A stretch of 64,000 nt of DNA, from contig JAHREC010000030.1 in assembly GCA_020081605.1 (NCBI GenBank), forward strand, positions 1,178,001 to 1,242,000, given 5' to 3'. Under the pieces are notes generated by a model, which was not told the DNA's origin, searched no databases, and saw nothing but the letters and a program-made list of their open reading frames with translations. This document shows positions 11,568 through 24,745 of the stretch, in pieces (position 1 is the stretch's first letter; the number at the start of each line of letters is the position of its first letter). The position numbers and the translations under genes are program-made. The DNA comes from Albifimbria verrucaria (lineage: Eukaryota; Ascomycota; Sordariomycetes; Hypocreales; Stachybotryaceae).

Positions 11568-14500
11568 TGTGTAGGTAGTGAACGAAAGATGATCTAATGA
11601 ATAGATGAATGAGCGACTAAGAAGTGCTAAGGAGTGGAAGATCTCTTATAGAATGAGTGAAGTGTGTTGCTGGTGAGAATGATTTCGTTGTATTGATGGG
11701 GATTCCACCTCTTCTTATACTCCTCGGAAGACATTTTCATTTGAACTTTGTCAACTGATTATGAACCAGCCTGTGACGGCAACGTAACTCGGCTGAACGT
11801 TCTCCCTCCTGTTCTGCCACGAAACTTCCAATTCAGGACCTGGAGATGCATCAGGGGCATCGTCAGATCCCGCGAGGCTTCCTAGAATCTCCCATAGCAA
11901 GTCGCATGAAAATGGCGTCAAATGCTAGGACGCTTACAGCAGTCTGGATCTTTCTGAACTTACAGCCACGCCCAACATGCCAGATCGAGCTGCGCCGACA
12001 AATCATCTCCTGACATCTCCTGAGGCTTAGAGAAACCCAGCCGCAAATCAATCTTGGCAAGCACCTGGTTCGTCTTGGGAAAGATCGGCCTAATTGTTCC
12101 GTGGCTTATCATCGTGAGGCGAGGGGCCAAAAAGAAGCTCAGACCAGGGTCTTTAGATCAGAAAAATGTTTCTAAGAATGTTCTTCACGCCTTCAGCCAC
12201 AAGTATGCCTACCTAATTTTACGCCGTGTCTTTCGTAACTGCACTTCCCTCAATCTCAGACAAACTTAAGCTGGGGCCGATCGATGCGTCTTACAACTCC
12301 ATCATATCTGCCCCCAACACAGCATAAGCAGATGAACCTCACATGTACGGCGAGCTTGGGCCACAATCCTTCGGCTTCTTCCATTACTCCTTGCCGTCAG
12401 GGAAATGTCCAACAGAATGAAGTCCAAAGCGTTGTCTCATCATTTCGTGATTCAATTGGTCGCAAACGTACCAACAACCGAATTTGCTTATGGTTGGGCG
12501 TAAAGATGGGCTCACCAAGATTTCTACATGCAGAGCACAGATCAACAAGCCCACATTTATCTGTACAAACAAGTCGGGTGCAGTTCAGTCATTCCTAGCC
12601 ATGCTTTGAACTCATAATCACCAATCTTACGAGAAGCCTTCGCAGTTCCCAATATCCAACTTAAATGCCTTGTGGTCCTGTTACAGCCCCATTTCACCGT
12701 GAGCAAACATCTCAGCTTTCATACATTTTTCATGCATTGTGTTCCCAATAACGACATTAATATCAACGAATAAGGCTCCGGCTGCTTCAATCTTTCAGCC
12801 TCCTCAGCCACTTGCTAGGATACTGAGGGACTTATGCAAGTCTCAAACAAGTCGACAGTCTAGATTTACTTTGATAGTTGGTTCATAATCATTGCAGCAG
12901 CCCGAAGTAGAATATGAGTGAGCCCGTTCGATACAACGGATAACAAGACCTCCCAGGGTTCTGTAATTTAGGGGTTTGGGGGTTTACATTATGAGAAATT
13001 GCCTTACTAGGTGGCACGACGTGTCACGACGTGTCACGAGAACCCTTGTTCGTAATACTACTTACCGACGCTGTAGATGGCAGGTGCGCCGTTGAGTGAC
13101 CCTCGCAAAGAAGATCCGGCATGGTCCTAAATGTTCACTTCGACCGAGGTTGCTATGCCAGTCAGAATGCCCTCTCTAATTGGGGGAATCACATGCCGGT
13201 GGACTCGGTTCAATTGGTGCATCGTATCAGATGCCTTCGACATGGTATCGCTCTATGAATTGACTCATAATGAGTGATTAGGTAGGAAAAGACACGACTT
13301 ACTTTCAAATGATCAGAAATCATAATTGGTAGCCATATCCATTCCATAGACTTCACTAAGCACTGTGATGGACGGACGACTCTTTGCGTGACTTTACATT
13401 TATGAGACTACTTGGGGAATGTATACTGGCATACAGGCTATGTCCAGATTAGAATGCGCTCTATTCCATCTCTTTGAAAATACGTCGTCACATGAGATAT
13501 TGGTTCTGGGTCATTCCCGGCCTTGGAAAACTGTAGTCTCAACTACAGAGGAGAAAGTTGTGGTCACTGTCTCTGTCGAAGTAGGGCGGGCATAAGACAA
13601 CGGCAACTTCGTTAGACCCGATGGGAAATTGGTGGCTTGTAATGACCACAAAGTCTCTTCTAAAAGCTGTCATAATATTTCCTATTGATTTCCCCTTAAC
13701 ATGGCTTCTTTCAAATTCTTCACGCGACGTTGATATTCAGTACAGGGCTGAGGATCGAAAATGGCTGTCTCGCTTGTGGGCTCTGTCAAACCGCTCAGCA
13801 TTATTCTTCCTTTACTGAGATGTCAGCCAAGAACAAAGAAATAAAAATAGGGCTCTTTCATTGTAAAGTTAGTAATTAACCCAAATTTTGAACCGATGCT
13901 GGGGAAATTGTACTACGAAGTGATATGGTGCTTTTCTTGTGTTCAGTTGCGTGGTGGTCTACTTTGGCTTCTCGGCACAAAGTGTTGGGTTACTTATTCA
14001 CAACACTGTCTAGTACAAGCAAAAAAATTAATTAAGTAAATAAAAACAAATAAACCACTAAAATTGGAGTTTGACTCGAATCCTCAGATTATTATGAACC
14101 AAACTGGTTGTGGAAAACTAGCAGCGCAAGATAGCCACGGCACGAAGAAGAGCGAGTGCGTGGGCACATGGGGTGGGAGTTGAGTAGAACAGCATTCACA
14201 AACTTAATTGAAGCGTTACTTTTCAGACCAGACGTGTCAAAATTCCATAAAGTAAAGCCCAGTATCCATAACTGGGGCATGAAACTGATTGTTTTTGTGC
14301 CGTATGTGATCGAGACCTCCATAGACCAAATCTAAAAGGATCGATTCTGGACGTGGGTTTATTGAATCCATGCCCTGCAAGCTGGTTAGGCGTTAAGAGC
14401 CAAGTTGCATTCACTATTGGTGCGAATCCCCACTTGATGTCGTGGCGGTGGACTGTTGCCAGGAAAGGACGGTCCGAGGCCCATTCTGAGCGGCATCACA

Positions 14501-15361
14501 AGTTTCCAGCTGAGCTGTAGTATTTTATACCATTTTTCGATATCTACTGGCTATGGTGAAAGGGTTGATGTGAAGGATTAGGCAACGATCGGTGTTGCCA
14601 TTTCACAGGACACAGGGTAGATTAGGCGATCCCAGCAATCACGACGACTTGTTGGCAGACTCAGCTGCACCACGGAACTACGGCTTGCCAAATTGGCCCA
14701 TGCTGCATTTTCAGCTAACCCGGGCTGTCCCGACACTAACGATTTTAAGCACCCCGTCCAGAATGTAACCTTTCCTCCTGGCCCCGTTGGGTTGTAGCTG
14801 TGATCAATCCAGTAAGCTTACTACGCAGCCAAGTCTTGTCTTGCTTGCCAGCTACTCTCGTGTCAAGCCACATTCAACCGTTTTGATGACGATACGAGAG
14901 GTAGCCACACCATAATCAGTAGCCACCTCCGTGTACATCTGTTTACATGGTTTTGAGCGGAAAAAATCGCTAGCTTCGGGCGCCAGGTTGTATAGGGCTG
15001 TAGCTAAACTAGGCAGTGCGGCATCTTCTTACCGATCGAACATTCTGATCTATCTAGTTTCAGCCAGGCTGAGTACAATACGTGCATTTACCAATCACCG
15101 GAGACATCCGTCGCACCCAAGTGATGCTCTGGTCCCGAAGAAAAGTTTGAGTCAGTCCTGGTGGCTGATATTATGATGCCATCCACTCCAGCATACGGGA
15201 TATAAGAAGGCCATGGAGTTCTCCAAATTCTAACAATCAGCACTCAAACATTTGAAGCCAACAGCCTTTCTTAAAGCTCCAGATAGACAGGTGTTATATT
15301 CCGCATCAATAACCATATGCTAAGTGTCAGGAGTATCGCCATACCATAAATATCAGCCACC
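11568..15361. other. Long gene-poor stretch (3.8 kb)
   Basis: Only short unrelated reading frames are present, without recognisable motifs. It includes the 13015 tandem repeat and AT-rich patches (for example near 14025-14055). The 3' end must hold the UbiA gene promoter, with a TATA-like GATATAAG near 15198. Confidence 0.4.
13015..13039. repeat. Short tandem repeat CACGACGTGT x2.5
   Basis: Two full copies and a partial third copy of a 10 bp unit that is close to palindromic around ACGT. It lies in gene-free sequence and its function is unknown. Confidence 0.7.
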
Positions 15362-16347
15362 ATGACTACTACAGTAACAACAACCCTTCACGAAGCCATA
15401 CCAAATTCTATCTCTTCAATAGCAAAAGCACAGTCACCTAGTCGAAACTCGATACGCAAGGCCGTCTCTTCTTCACTCTTCTTCTCTCAAGTAATTTGGG
15501 GTTCATTAAAGATGATGTCTCGGCTTTCGTGATTCCAAGCTCACTGTTCGGCATACTCAGCGCCTTGGCGTCTGGCGCTGATTTTGTAGACGGTCAAGCA
15601 CCTTCATTTTCCGATGTTATGCAACGAGTCCCTATTGTCGTACTTTTCAACCTTTGCAACATTTTCATCTGGGATCTCTCGAACCAAAGAGCCCCTGAAG
15701 CTGTTGAAGAAGACCGCGTCAACAAACCTTGGAGACCGATTCCATCGGGAAAGATCACCAGCAACCAAACACGAAGAACTGTCCTGATTGCCCTTCCGCT
15801 CGTGTTGGCCCTCAATTATGCGCTGGGAATCCATGTGGATGCGCTGTTGCTACTTGTCTTTTGCTGGTACTACAATGATCTCAAGGGCAGCGATGAAGTT
15901 TGCCGAGAGTTTGTTATCGCTCTCTGCTACACTTTAACCAACAAGATCTCATTTCAGCTAGCGATTGGTACAGCAAATACTCTTAGTTATCGAGGCTATG
16001 CATGGACCGCAACAATCAGCATGGTAGCTCTATCTACAATGCATCTTCAAGACCTCAAAGACCAAGAAGGAGATCGACTACGGGAAAGGGTAACCATTCC
16101 ATTGGTTCTCGGCGACCAAGTCGCGCGCGCGATCGTGGCATTTCTGCTCCCTGCATGGTCGTGCGCATGTGCTCATTTCTGGGGTAATGGGCACTACTGG
16201 GTCTCGCTTCCATTTGGTATCTTCCTGGCACAGCGCGTTTGGAACAAGCGCACCCCTAAGGATGATTCCAAGTCTTGGAAGTTGTGGTGCCTCTGGCATA
16301 TGACACTTTTTACTCTACCGCTATTGGGTAGCGCAAATCTCTGGTAA
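15362..16347 (+). CDS. UbiA-superfamily membrane prenyltransferase or terpene cyclase
   Basis: About 328 residues, mostly hydrophobic, with multiple membrane segments. The first Asp-rich region reads NIFIWDLSNQ...EEDRVNKPWRPIPSG and the second reads LQDLKDQEGDRLRERVTIP. These are the two diphosphate/Mg-binding regions of the UbiA fold. The NKPWRPIPSG block is shared with fungal UbiA-type enzymes, including membrane sesquiterpene cyclases of the Fma-TC kind. Sequence alone does not separate cyclase from prenyltransferase. One single-base break at GGGG 15498-15501 joins the N-terminal part (ATG 15362) to the main frame. It should act in an internal membrane on an isoprenyl diphosphate. A P450 lies about 6.5 kb downstream. 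Confidence 0.82.
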
Positions 16348-16615
16348 TGCTTTTACGAAGTTACTGCATAGCGATGCGAAGTTTTGGCTTATTGAAGGTA
16401 ATGATGATCATCTTTGGCTGTAGTCAAAGGATAAGGAAGAAGGTCTAGCATTGGATTCATTTGGAGCATTCATTCATCGAAAGGATCTTGTTGGATATAT
16501 GAACTAGCATGATATAAGAATGATCAATGTATTTTGGCCTCTAACCAGCACCAAGACTCCTTTATACCCTTAAACAATCTAATAGTTACATCCAAAACTG
16601 AAAATGTCGCGAGAA

Positions 16616-17856
16616 CTACAAGCCAAAAACTGTCAACACCACAGCATGGTCTGAAGTCCATTCATTGTTTTCGTGGTTCGGTTTATATGCTGGTTTGCCG
16701 ATTACAACAGTATCAGAACTCAACACCTTCATGTTTCCCTTCTGGTAAATAAAATCGATGCGATCGAGAGGCTCGGGCTTGCCATTGCTGTTTTTGAGCT
16801 CAATCGGCGACCAGGTCGTCCCGAGTTCAGCTGCAGGATCAGGGTGCGCAACTCGGAAAGTGTCGACCAAGCCGGCGTCCGTAGGGTGTTTTGAAGTCGG
16901 CCAGGGAACATTGGCATAGCCACAGTTCTTCTTTCTTAATGCCTCGGTGTAGTCAAGGTGTGATGGAGCGTTGAAGTCGCCCAACAACAGCACTGGAATC
17001 TTTTGGAGTTTTGCAGATCGCTCTTCATGGCGCCGATAACGTCGATGATCTCGGAAGTGCGGCCTGATTCGAGCTCACGTTCCATGACTCTGTCGACACT
17101 CATTTTATCGAAACAAAAGTCGTAAGGACCGTATGGATGGTGGCCTAGATGAGCATTCCAGACATTGACATGGGACTTATCGCCATCGACGGCAATGCGG
17201 ACAAAGCCAGCATAGCCCATGTCGTCAGCTGTCTTTACAATGGGATACCGACTGATGATACCCACATCACGACCTTGCCAGTAATGCCATCCCAAGGCAA
17301 CCCCGAGACGAGTGGCATGATTTCCTGAACTTTCCTGGACGCCAACAATATCTGCGCCGCTTTCGGCAAGGAATCGAACCTGCTTGGCATGGTAATCATT
17401 GACCTTCATACCGCCGTACCAAAGGTTGAAAGTCATGACGCTCAACTTCTCAACGAGTGGCTTGCCTGAGGGCCGCACCGGAACGGTTATTTCAAGTGCG
17501 GTCTTACTAGTGGCAGATGAAGATTTGGCTTCGACACGAATCCGGGTTTCGCCTGTTGAGGGTCCAGGTGTTCCAGAAATGACACCTTCGGGCGTAATAC
17601 TGAACCAGTCGTTCTTTTTCGGGTTTTTAATCTTGTAGGTGACATTTACATCATAGTTGACGTTGAGAAGGTTGCTGATATGGGCTTCGAATAAATCGCC
17701 TTGACGAGCGTTATGTGTCGTATATTGCTCAACGTACCAGGATATGGCACCGGAAGAGTCTTCTCGTCGTACCGGAGAGGCCCATGCTGGGGTTGTCGAT
17801 AAGCCCAGAGCGAGCCCAGCCGCTACAATGGACCAAAGAGAGTCAAGACGAACCAT
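16616..17856 (-). CDS. Secreted endonuclease/exonuclease/phosphatase (EEP) family protein with Ig-like domain
   Basis: The protein has a signal peptide (IVAAGLALGLSTTPAWA), a putative Ig-like domain (about residues 45-115, with FSITPEGVISGTPGPSTGET) and an EEP domain. EEP motifs in order: MTFNLWYGG, GADIVGVQES, DVGIISRYPI, WNAHLGHHPYGPYDF, LLGDFNAPSHLDYT, LVDTFR, DRIDFIY and the final SDHAVV. This set is the DNase I/sphingomyelinase-type metal-dependent phosphodiesterase fold, and all key residues appear present. The substrate is unknown (nucleic acid or phospholipid head group). One missing base at TTTT 17001-17004 (AAAA on the coding strand) splits it into two frames. A TATA-like AT-rich patch lies about 80 bp upstream. 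Confidence 0.85.
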
Positions 17857-19552
17857 GTTGTAATTCCTTTTGGTAGAAAGAGTGTGAATAATTGAGATGA
17901 AAGGAAGTTACGTAGGAGTTCTCGGAGGCTATATGTACATATTTAATTACTGCGATGCGTTCAGACTTAAGGCCCACTGTCAATTCGTTAACTGAACCAG
18001 TGTGGCAATGCACATGATCTCAGTTCTATATATATGCATCCCTGGCTGACGTTAATACTGCCGATCTGGACATCTGATAGGAGAGTAGCAGCGCCCCAAG
18101 GATTCAGATGACAAAATATTGTTCAGGCAATTGCTCAAGTGCTCCAGGTCGAGGTCAGTGCACGAGCATGCAAGAGCGCACATCGATTGGGCCAAAATAG
18201 GCTTGGCTTGGCTATATCTTGGTCTCACTCAATCCGTCTAAAATTAGGGTTGATCTGAGTTCTTCAGGGGCCGATTTTGTGGTTCATCATCATAATGCTA
18301 TGCTCATGGGTGTGAAGGCTGTTGGTTGAGCCTAGACTCCATAGATGGTGCCAGTGACTGAAAGAATGGCCGCGGCGACACGTGCAAGGCCACTCCAGGA
18401 GGGTTTTCCTTCTTTTCTTCTTCTTTCTTTCTTCATTTATGTGAGCAGATGAATTCAGGGCATGAGTTTCTAAGATATCAGATAAAGGTGGAGGGACTAG
18501 CATTTTCTTATTGCGGAGGGAATCCATGTGCGCAATTGTCAGACGACGTGTGCGCGCGTTAACATACTCTAAGAAGGTAAAGAAAGTCCTGGATTGGCAC
18601 CCCAGCGTGGCTCTGATGCGCTGTATCCACACACATGGTACCCTTTCCTGGACAAGTAAACATATTTGAGCATAAAGCGGATGTCATATCCACATGATTT
18701 TCAAGGCTGCAATAATGTAGACACCTTGGTAGCTTGCAATAGTGTGTATTTTCCATATCCAGGCCATGTCTAACCAATGCCATACTCAGGAAGATGGCTT
18801 TGCTGCATTTACTCTTCCTAGCCACAGCACCGCCCCTGTCTGGGTCGTTCAATGGGTCAATGAATTTAGCTAACGCCACTACCCACCATGTCGTAGTCTA
18901 AGCCATAACAACCTTCTGGTTTCAGTTAGTGAATGGGTGGAGTCAGTTGCTTGCAGCCTCCGGCATCGGCAAGGAACCCGGACGTTTGATATACCAAAGT
19001 TGGGATGAACATTGTCCCAATTCAGATAGCTATCGAAGCCGGGACTGTCCGGTCAATCTATAGGTAAAGACGTGTTCAGTTGAGACGAAGTCATTGTGAA
19101 GCCTGGTTGAATTGAGCATCTACCTCAAGTAGCACAATCCTGAACACGCCTAATTTCGGCCATTGAAGCCAAAGTCGAGGCCCAAGCTTAGCGAGTAGTA
19201 GGCTGGACGATCACTTGTACCCCGCGCCTCATCTTCATCATCCCCTCGATAGAGGCTGTAAACTGCCGTGAGCCAAGAGCCCCGGACACAACGCCGAGCA
19301 ACTAACGTTGCTATCTGTTATCCCTGGGTGTTAACGTCTCCACAGGCTAGCTTATCTACGTATTGTTGTGTCTTTCGGACTATGTCCGAATCCCTATTGA
19401 CGACGTGAACGACTTCATTGACTCCGCGAGCGGCCCCAGCTTTGCTCCGCTACGAACTGAACAGGGCAATACTAGGGATGAGATATAAGTTCTTTGCCGC
19501 CGCGCAACAAGCGCGAAAGGAACTTGGCTGTGATTTACAAACTACTCCCACC
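17857..19552. other. Intergenic, 1.7 kb divergent promoter region
   Basis: Divergent promoter space between the EEP gene and the carboxylesterase. Short frames occur on both strands (for example a minus frame at 18559-18879) but without recognisable motifs. Confidence 0.4.
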
Positions 19553-21242
19553 ATGTCACGCGCATCAAGTTTTCTGAGCGCCTTGCTTGTGGCGTCTCAG
19601 CATGTTCTTGCCGGGCCTGCCTGTATTCACAAACCTGTTACTCTCCAAGGCTATGGTACCTTTGGAGGTACGGTAGTTAACGAGACATTCAGCGGTCATG
19701 CTCTGCCCCAGGTCGTCGATGCCTGGCTGGGTATGGATTACGCTACGCAGCCTGTGGGTGATAGGCGTTTCGCTCCGGCCTCTCTCCCCATCATTTGATG
19801 GCATCCGCTTAGCAACAGAGTACGGAAAAGCCTGCATTCAAGAGGTCTCGTCCAGTTTACCTGCAAAGCTACAAGATGAAGCATGCTTGAATTTTAATGT
19901 GTTTCGGACTCCGGGCATTCCTCTGGACCAGAAGCTCCCCGTGCTTGTATGGATTCATGGTGGCGCATTTTACGCGGGCAGCTATCAAAGCTTTGATGGT
20001 GCATCGTTTGCGGCTTCATCCAAGGAGCCCATCGTGGTAGTATCCTTCCATTACCGTTTGAACTCGCTCGGTTTTCTACCATCTCGGCTTTTCCATGAAG
20101 AGGGATTAGAGAATCTTGGTATCCGCGACCAACGTTTATTCCTAGAGTTTGTACGAACACATATCAGTGCTTTCGGAGGCGATCCCGAGGCTGTTACTAT
20201 TGGAGGGCGTTCTGCTGGCGCGCATTCTGTGGGAATCCACCTTTTTCACAACTATGCTGGAGACGAAGGATCAAAGCCTTTGTTTGCTGGCGCCATCCTT
20301 CAATCCGGATCTGTAACTTCCCGTACTTTTCCGAACTCGACCTATCCGCTTTACAAGAAGCAGTTTGATGAGTACATTAATTTCCTCGGATGCGATGGAA
20401 TTAACGACAACGCGGAAGCTCTGGCATGCCTTCGTTCTGTGGACGCAAACGACATTCGAAAAATAAGCGTCCAGCTATACCAAGATTATAACCCTCAGAT
20501 AACCTGGCCTTTTCAGCCCGTACAAGGTGGACCGCTATTTGAAAAGCCTGGATCACAGTCTGGTGTCGAGGGTACTTTCTTCCACGTTCCTGTGATCTCG
20601 TCCACGGTCTCCGATGAAGGCAAATATTATCTACCAGGAGATCTAGAGTCGAATGAAGAGTTTCTGGATTTCATCCACACAGGATGTCCCGAATTGAACG
20701 ACGAGGATCTTGCATTACTCGAAGAGCTTTATGCGGATCCCGCCACAGATCCTGCATCTCCATTCGCCAACTCGCCTAATAGCACCCAATATAACCGTTT
20801 GTCTGCGGCATGGAGCGACTATGCATACATCTGCCCAGGCCAAGAGACTGCCTACCGAACGTCTTCGGCTGGAGTCCCAACTTGGAAGCTCAGATTTAAC
20901 ACGAACAACTTCTTCCCTGACTGGCGTGGCATCCCTCATACGGCAGATACACGGTACACGTGGAATGATCCCGCCACTCAGTACCCCGAGATCAGCGCCA
21001 TATACCACGGATATCTATCCAGCTTCGTCATTGCTGGTAACCCTAATACCCACCGTCACCCTGGAAGCCCGGAATGGCCCATATATAACCCGGAGGGCCA
21101 TGGTCTTGACTCGGACCCTGGAAAGCAGCTAGTGGTGCAGCCACGCGTAAAGGGCGGTACCCAAGTGGAGGATGATAACATTCGCCGCAAATCATGCTTG
21201 TATTGGAGAGATTACGAGAGAGCGACGAGACTGAATAAGTAG
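19553..21242 (+). CDS. Secreted type-B carboxylesterase/lipase
   Basis: About 560 residues. The signal peptide of MSRASSFLSALLVASQHVLA decides the start over upstream in-frame codons. Type-B carboxylesterase features are FGGTVVN...G..YATQPVGDRRFAP, the EACLNFNVF signature, oxyanion VLVWIHGGAFYAGS, nucleophile GGRSAGAHS, an acid region SDEGKYYLPG and a His region GIPHTADTRYTW. The C-terminus reads IYNPEGH...CLYWRDYERATRL. One frame break at CCCC 19786-19789 needs one base fewer, so it is an apparent insertion. It should hydrolyse carboxylic esters outside the cell; the substrate is unknown. A mutated copy of its 3' end lies at 25650-25942. Confidence 0.88.
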
Positions 21243-22862
21243 TAAGCTATTTAGATGTGAAATAATAAAACTAGTTCATTCGAACCCGAACAATCCTTTA
21301 ACTGCTGCATGTATGTGAGATATGACAAGACGCAACGATGTTTTATGTTTGCTTACATTAGCTTTCAGAATCAAGAAGCTGGTTTCAGTAGAAAGAATTG
21401 GTAGGCCTATTGGACGCAAAAGAGCCCAGGATCCAATAGCATTGTATATATTCAGTGCTGAGGTCCATACTCATAGATTTTAGGCACAAGCACAGGAAAA
21501 TGAAAATGGGCTATAATCGTTATCAACGATATCTAAGCTATCCCACATAAATATGTAGCTACTGAGCTCATCGTCCTATATACTATCTGGTGTATATCTA
21601 AGCTTAATTGTTTAGACTACACTGTGGTATTGACTTCACCTTTATATAGTCGTGAATCATACGGTTGGCTGGTGGCCCTAGCATCCATCATTGGATCGAT
21701 GATGTCGTTGCCGTAGGTTGATCCAGCCACCTTCTCGTCACCTGCATCGCCATGATTAGGAGGCATGGCCGCTTGAGACCGAATAGCGGAAGGATTATGC
21801 CGTATACTCGTGAGATCTAGCCGAGTGTTTTTATGTCTTTTCTTGCGGAACAACCCTTAGTAACTCGGCAGGATGGGCGGAAAGTGAATGGTCTGTTTAG
21901 AGTAATCTTAACTGATTCCTGCCTCAAGTCACCTCGTCACTGGCAATACTGCCTAAATGCCGAGTACCCGATATTGCAGCAGTCCCTTGTCTCTGAAGAC
22001 AATAATGCACAACCAACAGCATCTTTGAACTTTCAGTTGGCTGCACGAAAATCAGGTGAGGGGTAGAGGAGGGTTTGTTGCAATAGACGCAATGCTGCAA
22101 TGTTGCCGTAGAGTGTCATTGCATTTTACACTGTGCGGCTAGCACTTGCGCAGATTTACAAAGGTCCAGGCATACGGACGCATGCTCTCGGTAAGCTCAT
22201 CTTATTCACCTCAGCTGATTCATAGCCCACAAATCTATGCAATTTAGTATCTCTGTGCATACTATGAAAGGCTACCATGGCCCGTCAGTCAACTCCAATA
22301 TTTGGAACCAGATTCTGCTCTACGCTGTGATATACCTGCGAGATATGTTGACAGACCTGCCGAATCGGGCAAACGAATCAGGCAAACCAATGGCAGACGG
22401 TGTTGATGCGGCATGGGTATTCTGCCAAGTTCCTTTTCTTTCTCTAGTTTTGTTGGTTGGCATCTCAAAACCACAACTAACAGCAGGAGGTGAACCAGCT
22501 TAGTTCATTCGCTGGAGTTGGCCGAATTCAGGCATAGAAAAGAGGAGCCGATACAAGGAAACACGATAAAAAAACGGTATGGTATCATCCATATAAACCA
22601 CAAGGTTGGCCAATCTTACTCATTCTTGCCTGAAATTAGAGTTGGCTCCCAGAATGATGGACAGGATTCTTTCTTGGGCTATTAAGCCTGTTACGTGAAC
22701 TACAGCGCTTTGGCTTGGCGAATATGGAAGATCGTTTGGTCTTTTATTCACCTCTACGAGATGTGTTTGTATATTTTGGCTTGACAGACAGGAACCTTGG
22801 TGTGAGTAACCGGGAGGCATAGAATGCTGCTTTGGTCATCATTATCCTCCAATACGTGTCCC
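21243..22862. other. Intergenic, 1.6 kb convergent gap
   Basis: 3' flanks of the carboxylesterase and the P450. AT-rich, with no motif-bearing frames. Confidence 0.4.
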
Positions 22863-24745
22863 TCAGCAGGAGTAGGGTGTGAACCTGGCACGTAATTCTG
22901 GTTTTACGTACATACTCCACCCTTTCAAGTCCCTGTCTATATCAACCTCATTGGAGACCATTTCCACGTCAAATGTCCACAAAAGCTTCGCCATGAACAG
23001 CCTGCTCTGCCACCATGCAATCTCCCTTCCGGTGCACATACGTGGGCCTTGACTAAAAGGCTGAAGGCCTGCAAGATTGTCTTTTCTGAATTGGGAGTTA
23101 TATCGTGGATCTTCTGGGGAAAGCCATCGCTCAGGCCGAAAAAGAAGGGGTTGATGGAAGTTTTGCGGACTACGGGCAAGAGAGAACGGGCTTGATTGGC
23201 AAACAACCTAAGTTCCACAGTCAGTAAACTCACAGCCATAGAGGGGTATGAGATGTGTAATGCTAATACCCTTTGGGAATGAAGAAGCCATCCACAAGTG
23301 CTCCTGGACTGATCACTGGCTGCCCGGTGATCAGCAGCGGCATTAACCGCAATGATTCCTTTAAACATGCTGTCAGAAAAGGTAAAGTCGCTGCAGCACT
23401 TGGATTTATATCTTCATAGCTCAAAAACGCTTGTCTGATCTCATTCGTCAAGCTGTTTAGTATATTGGGGTTCTTCAGGAGGTAGTACATGGTGAAGTAC
23501 AACCACATCGAAGGTGGTTCGTATCCAGCCAGCAGAAGCTGTCCAGCAACTTGCTCAAGATGTCGCATCTGCTTTGGATCTTTGGGAAGCTCTCGATCCA
23601 CAGGAACAATCTGTTCGAAGAAGTCGAGATGTTCAACAGGCTCCTTTCGTCGGATGCGTTGTTCTAGCTGATAGCGACTGTGTTGTCGGATTGCCGCATG
23701 AGACTTTGATACTGTGAAGAAAAGGAAAAGGTGCTTGAGCGGCGACAAGAAAGGAAATCGCCATGAAAGTTGAATTGCCACCACGGCTTTATTGAAATCC
23801 GATAATAGGTTGAGATATGGTGGATTTTTCACTATACGACAATTCAGAATTGCATATGGTATCGTTAAACCACTCTTGACTCACTGTTTTCGAGAGCTTT
23901 TAGTTGCCTGTTGTAGGCCATATCAGCAGAGATATCAATGCATATCCAGTTAATCCAATCAGCCAGATTGATGCCTTCATCTTTGCTTCCTAGCACCTTC
24001 ATTCTGTTCATAAATAGGTCAATGTAGCGATGTAGTGTCTTTTCTTTGGCTTTCAAAGCTCGACCGCTAAAGGCGGGTGATAGTTGCTTCGATACTTGTC
24101 GGTGCCGTATAGGATCCCATTCCCAGATAAGTCCTCCATGCTCATCGTTACCGTGGTTGTTGATTTGCGTTTTACAGAATGTCTCTATGTACTTGTCATG
24201 GGAACCGTAAATGTCTGCATGGTATATGATGTGAGCAATTCCAATTTGACATGATGAGGATCTTTGGTTCCTACCGGCCAGGGCTTTCGATGTGACAAAT
24301 ACTAGTTCATTTGGGCTAATACGAACGACATCACCTTAGGAGCCTTCAGTTCAGGTTTGGAAAGCTTGAAGATTTTCGATGGCTAGTGCTAACTGCTTAC
24401 CGTATCTCTTGAGCGCATCCTCGATTGCCCATGGGTACCGTCCAGAGAGACTGCAAGACCCGTAAGTTATGTGCTTAGTTCAAGAACCGCATGATTTACT
24501 TACGCATGATAAGCATACCACAGGTCGGAAATTGCAGCAAGCTTTGGGCCAGGATATCTCGACAATGGATGAAAGTAAAGGCGCCATATTGAACGGATGG
24601 TTAGGTAAGATATGAACTGATCAATTAGCTATTGGCCAACAAATTATGTGCAAGCACGTACCGTCACCAACACGAAGAGTAATGACCGCAAGGTGAGGGA
24701 CACCTCGGGCTCAATAGACAGGCCAATAGACATTTTCACGAGCAT
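22863..24745 (-). CDS. Cytochrome P450 monooxygenase
   Basis: P450 hallmarks in order: an N-terminal membrane segment ([12 protein letters not shown]), [32 protein letters not shown]-helix [13 protein letters not shown] (Glu in place of the usual acid/Thr pair), ExxR in [16 protein letters not shown] and heme loop [10 protein letters not shown] with the Cys ligand. Several introns are needed, including 24617..24661 and others in the 5' half; some borders are approximate. One missing base is seen at the A5 run 23139-23143 (T5 on the coding strand), and the exon around 23215-23270 is uncertain. It would sit in the ER membrane with a reductase partner and oxidise a small molecule. The CYP family is not assigned. 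Closeness to the UbiA gene hints at a terpenoid pathway. Confidence 0.82.

Noticed and set aside
10927..11574. A 215-codon plus-strand open frame
   Set aside because: It is the antisense shadow of the small secreted protein, whose signal peptide and codon pattern are on the minus strand.
18264..18879. Two minus-strand frames in the EEP-carboxylesterase gap
   Set aside because: No signal peptide, domain or splice signal, and composition like the surrounding non-coding DNA.
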